Below, in pieces: positions 15,187 through 15,409 of a DNA stretch of 15,409 bases (position 1 is the first letter of the stretch; every line of letters starts with the position of its first letter). The DNA comes from Methanobacteriota archaeon. GTDB lineage: Archaea; Thermoplasmatota; DTKX01; GCA-020343715. The stretch spans positions 1-15,409 of the forward strand of contig JAUVRF010000008.1 of assembly GCA_030597775.1 (NCBI GenBank), given 5' to 3'. The notes under the pieces are model-generated. The model had not been told where the DNA came from, ran no database searches, and saw nothing but the letters and a program-made list of their open reading frames with translations. Both the position numbers and the translations under genes were made by a program.

Positions 15187-15249
15187 TCAGCGGCCAATGG
15201 GCCCCAGCCCCAAGTCAAGCCCCTTTTCGGGTGAACGTATCCGGGGGGG

Positions 15250-15256
15250 TTAAATA
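15250..15256 (+). promoter_or_regulatory. Candidate archaeal TATA box, proximal, of the last gene
   Basis: TTAAATA stands alone in a G-rich stretch (GGGGGGGTTAAATAGGG). Transcription would start near 15279, about 50 bases before the ATG at 15332. A perfect inverted repeat fills the space between this box and the predicted start, typical of a repressible archaeal promoter. Confidence 0.6.
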
Positions 15257-15260
15257 GGGC

Positions 15261-15277
15261 GTGACACGATGTGTCAC
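15261..15277 (+). promoter_or_regulatory. Perfect inverted repeat in operator position
   Basis: GTGACACGATGTGTCAC has two exact 7-bp arms around GAT. It begins five bases after the TATA box and ends just before the predicted start site, where a dimeric regulator would block RNA polymerase. The regulator family is not identified; several archaeal winged-helix repressors use dyads of this size. Confidence 0.65.
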
Positions 15278-15284
15278 TGTGGTC

Positions 15285-15296
15285 GACCTTCGGGTC
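15285..15296 (+). repeat. UUCG-tetraloop hairpin in the leader of the last gene
   Basis: GACC-TTCG-GGTC folds to a 4-bp stem closed by C(UUCG)G, an unusually stable tetraloop in RNA. It would lie near the 5' end of the transcript from the proximal promoter and could protect or mark it. The stem is short, so function is uncertain. Confidence 0.35.
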
Positions 15297-15331
15297 TCAG
15301 AAAGAATTACAATCAAAGGGTGTTTGATATC

Positions 15332-15409
15332 ATGCAGAAGCGCATATGGGACATCGTTCTTGTAGTCATGTTTTTGGCCCTCAGTGCGGTCACGGCCGCC
15401 AGCATCGCG
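15332..15409 (+). CDS. N terminus of an exported or membrane protein (3' end missing)
   Basis: Only 26 codons are in the window. They begin MQKRIWDIVLVVMFLALSAV and continue TAASIA. A basic start followed by a long hydrophobic stretch indicates a signal peptide or first membrane helix. ATG 15332 has GGGTG and TTGAT upstream, an acceptable ribosome site. The leader carries a putative operator and a stable hairpin, so expression is probably controlled. Function cannot be read from this fragment. Confidence 0.7.
   Translation, partial: MQKRIWDIVLVVMFLALSAVTAASIA

Noticed and set aside
15187..15249. Possible small RNA between the two candidate promoters
   Set aside because: Only short, weak pairings are visible (such as GGCC-AATG-GGCC) and there is no terminator or known RNA family signature.

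Overview
This GC-rich window reads as a piece of a euryarchaeal chromosome, most likely from the Thermoplasmatota or a close relative. That placement is an inference from gene content and style, not from a search. The core is a complete A-type (archaeal) ATP synthase operon in the order H-I-K-E-C-F-A-B-D, the order known from methanogens. Shine-Dalgarno sequences of the GGAGGTGAT type precede most genes, TATA boxes stand in the few real intergenic gaps, and GTG and TTG starts are common. Every convincing gene is on the + strand.

Positions 1-2683 hold a redox pair and a small membrane protein. The first gene is the 3' part of an FAD-linked GlcD/D-lactate-dehydrogenase-type oxidase. Four bases later comes its usual partner, an iron-sulfur protein with two 4Fe-4S motifs and two cysteine-rich (CCG-type) domains (GlpC/GlcF/HdrD-like). 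A 69-residue protein with two membrane helices follows. Together these look like a membrane-associated dehydrogenase of a 2-hydroxy acid or similar substrate; the substrate cannot be read from the sequence.

Positions 2684-11280 hold the ATP synthase operon. A promoter at about 2705-2722 precedes nine tightly packed genes: peripheral stalk H and E, membrane stator I, rotor ring K, central-stalk C, F and D, catalytic A and non-catalytic B. Gaps are -1 to 30 bases except for 52 bases between F and A, which hold a tandem octamer repeat. The A subunit has an uninterrupted P-loop, so there is no intein. No G-subunit gene is seen.

Positions 11281-14873 hold an intergenic region with a strong TATA box and a strongly structured leader, then a 1138-residue secreted or membrane-anchored beta-propeller protein with Pro/Glu-rich, Gly-Gln and Tyr-rich low-complexity segments. 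Positions 14880-15142 hold a perfect 12-bp palindrome and a small acidic one-helix membrane protein. Positions 15143-15331 are a regulatory region with two TATA-like elements, a perfect 7-3-7 inverted repeat in operator position and a C(UUCG)G hairpin. They lead into the first 26 codons of an exported or membrane protein cut by the window end.

The ATP synthase itself is canonical. The parts most worth following up are the non-coding ones: an extended promoter motif shared by three intergenic regions, the putative operator at 15261-15277, the folded leader of the beta-propeller gene, and a repeat motif found after both atpF and atpD. At protein level, the iron-sulfur protein has lost one CCG cysteine and the K subunit carries a second buried glutamate.
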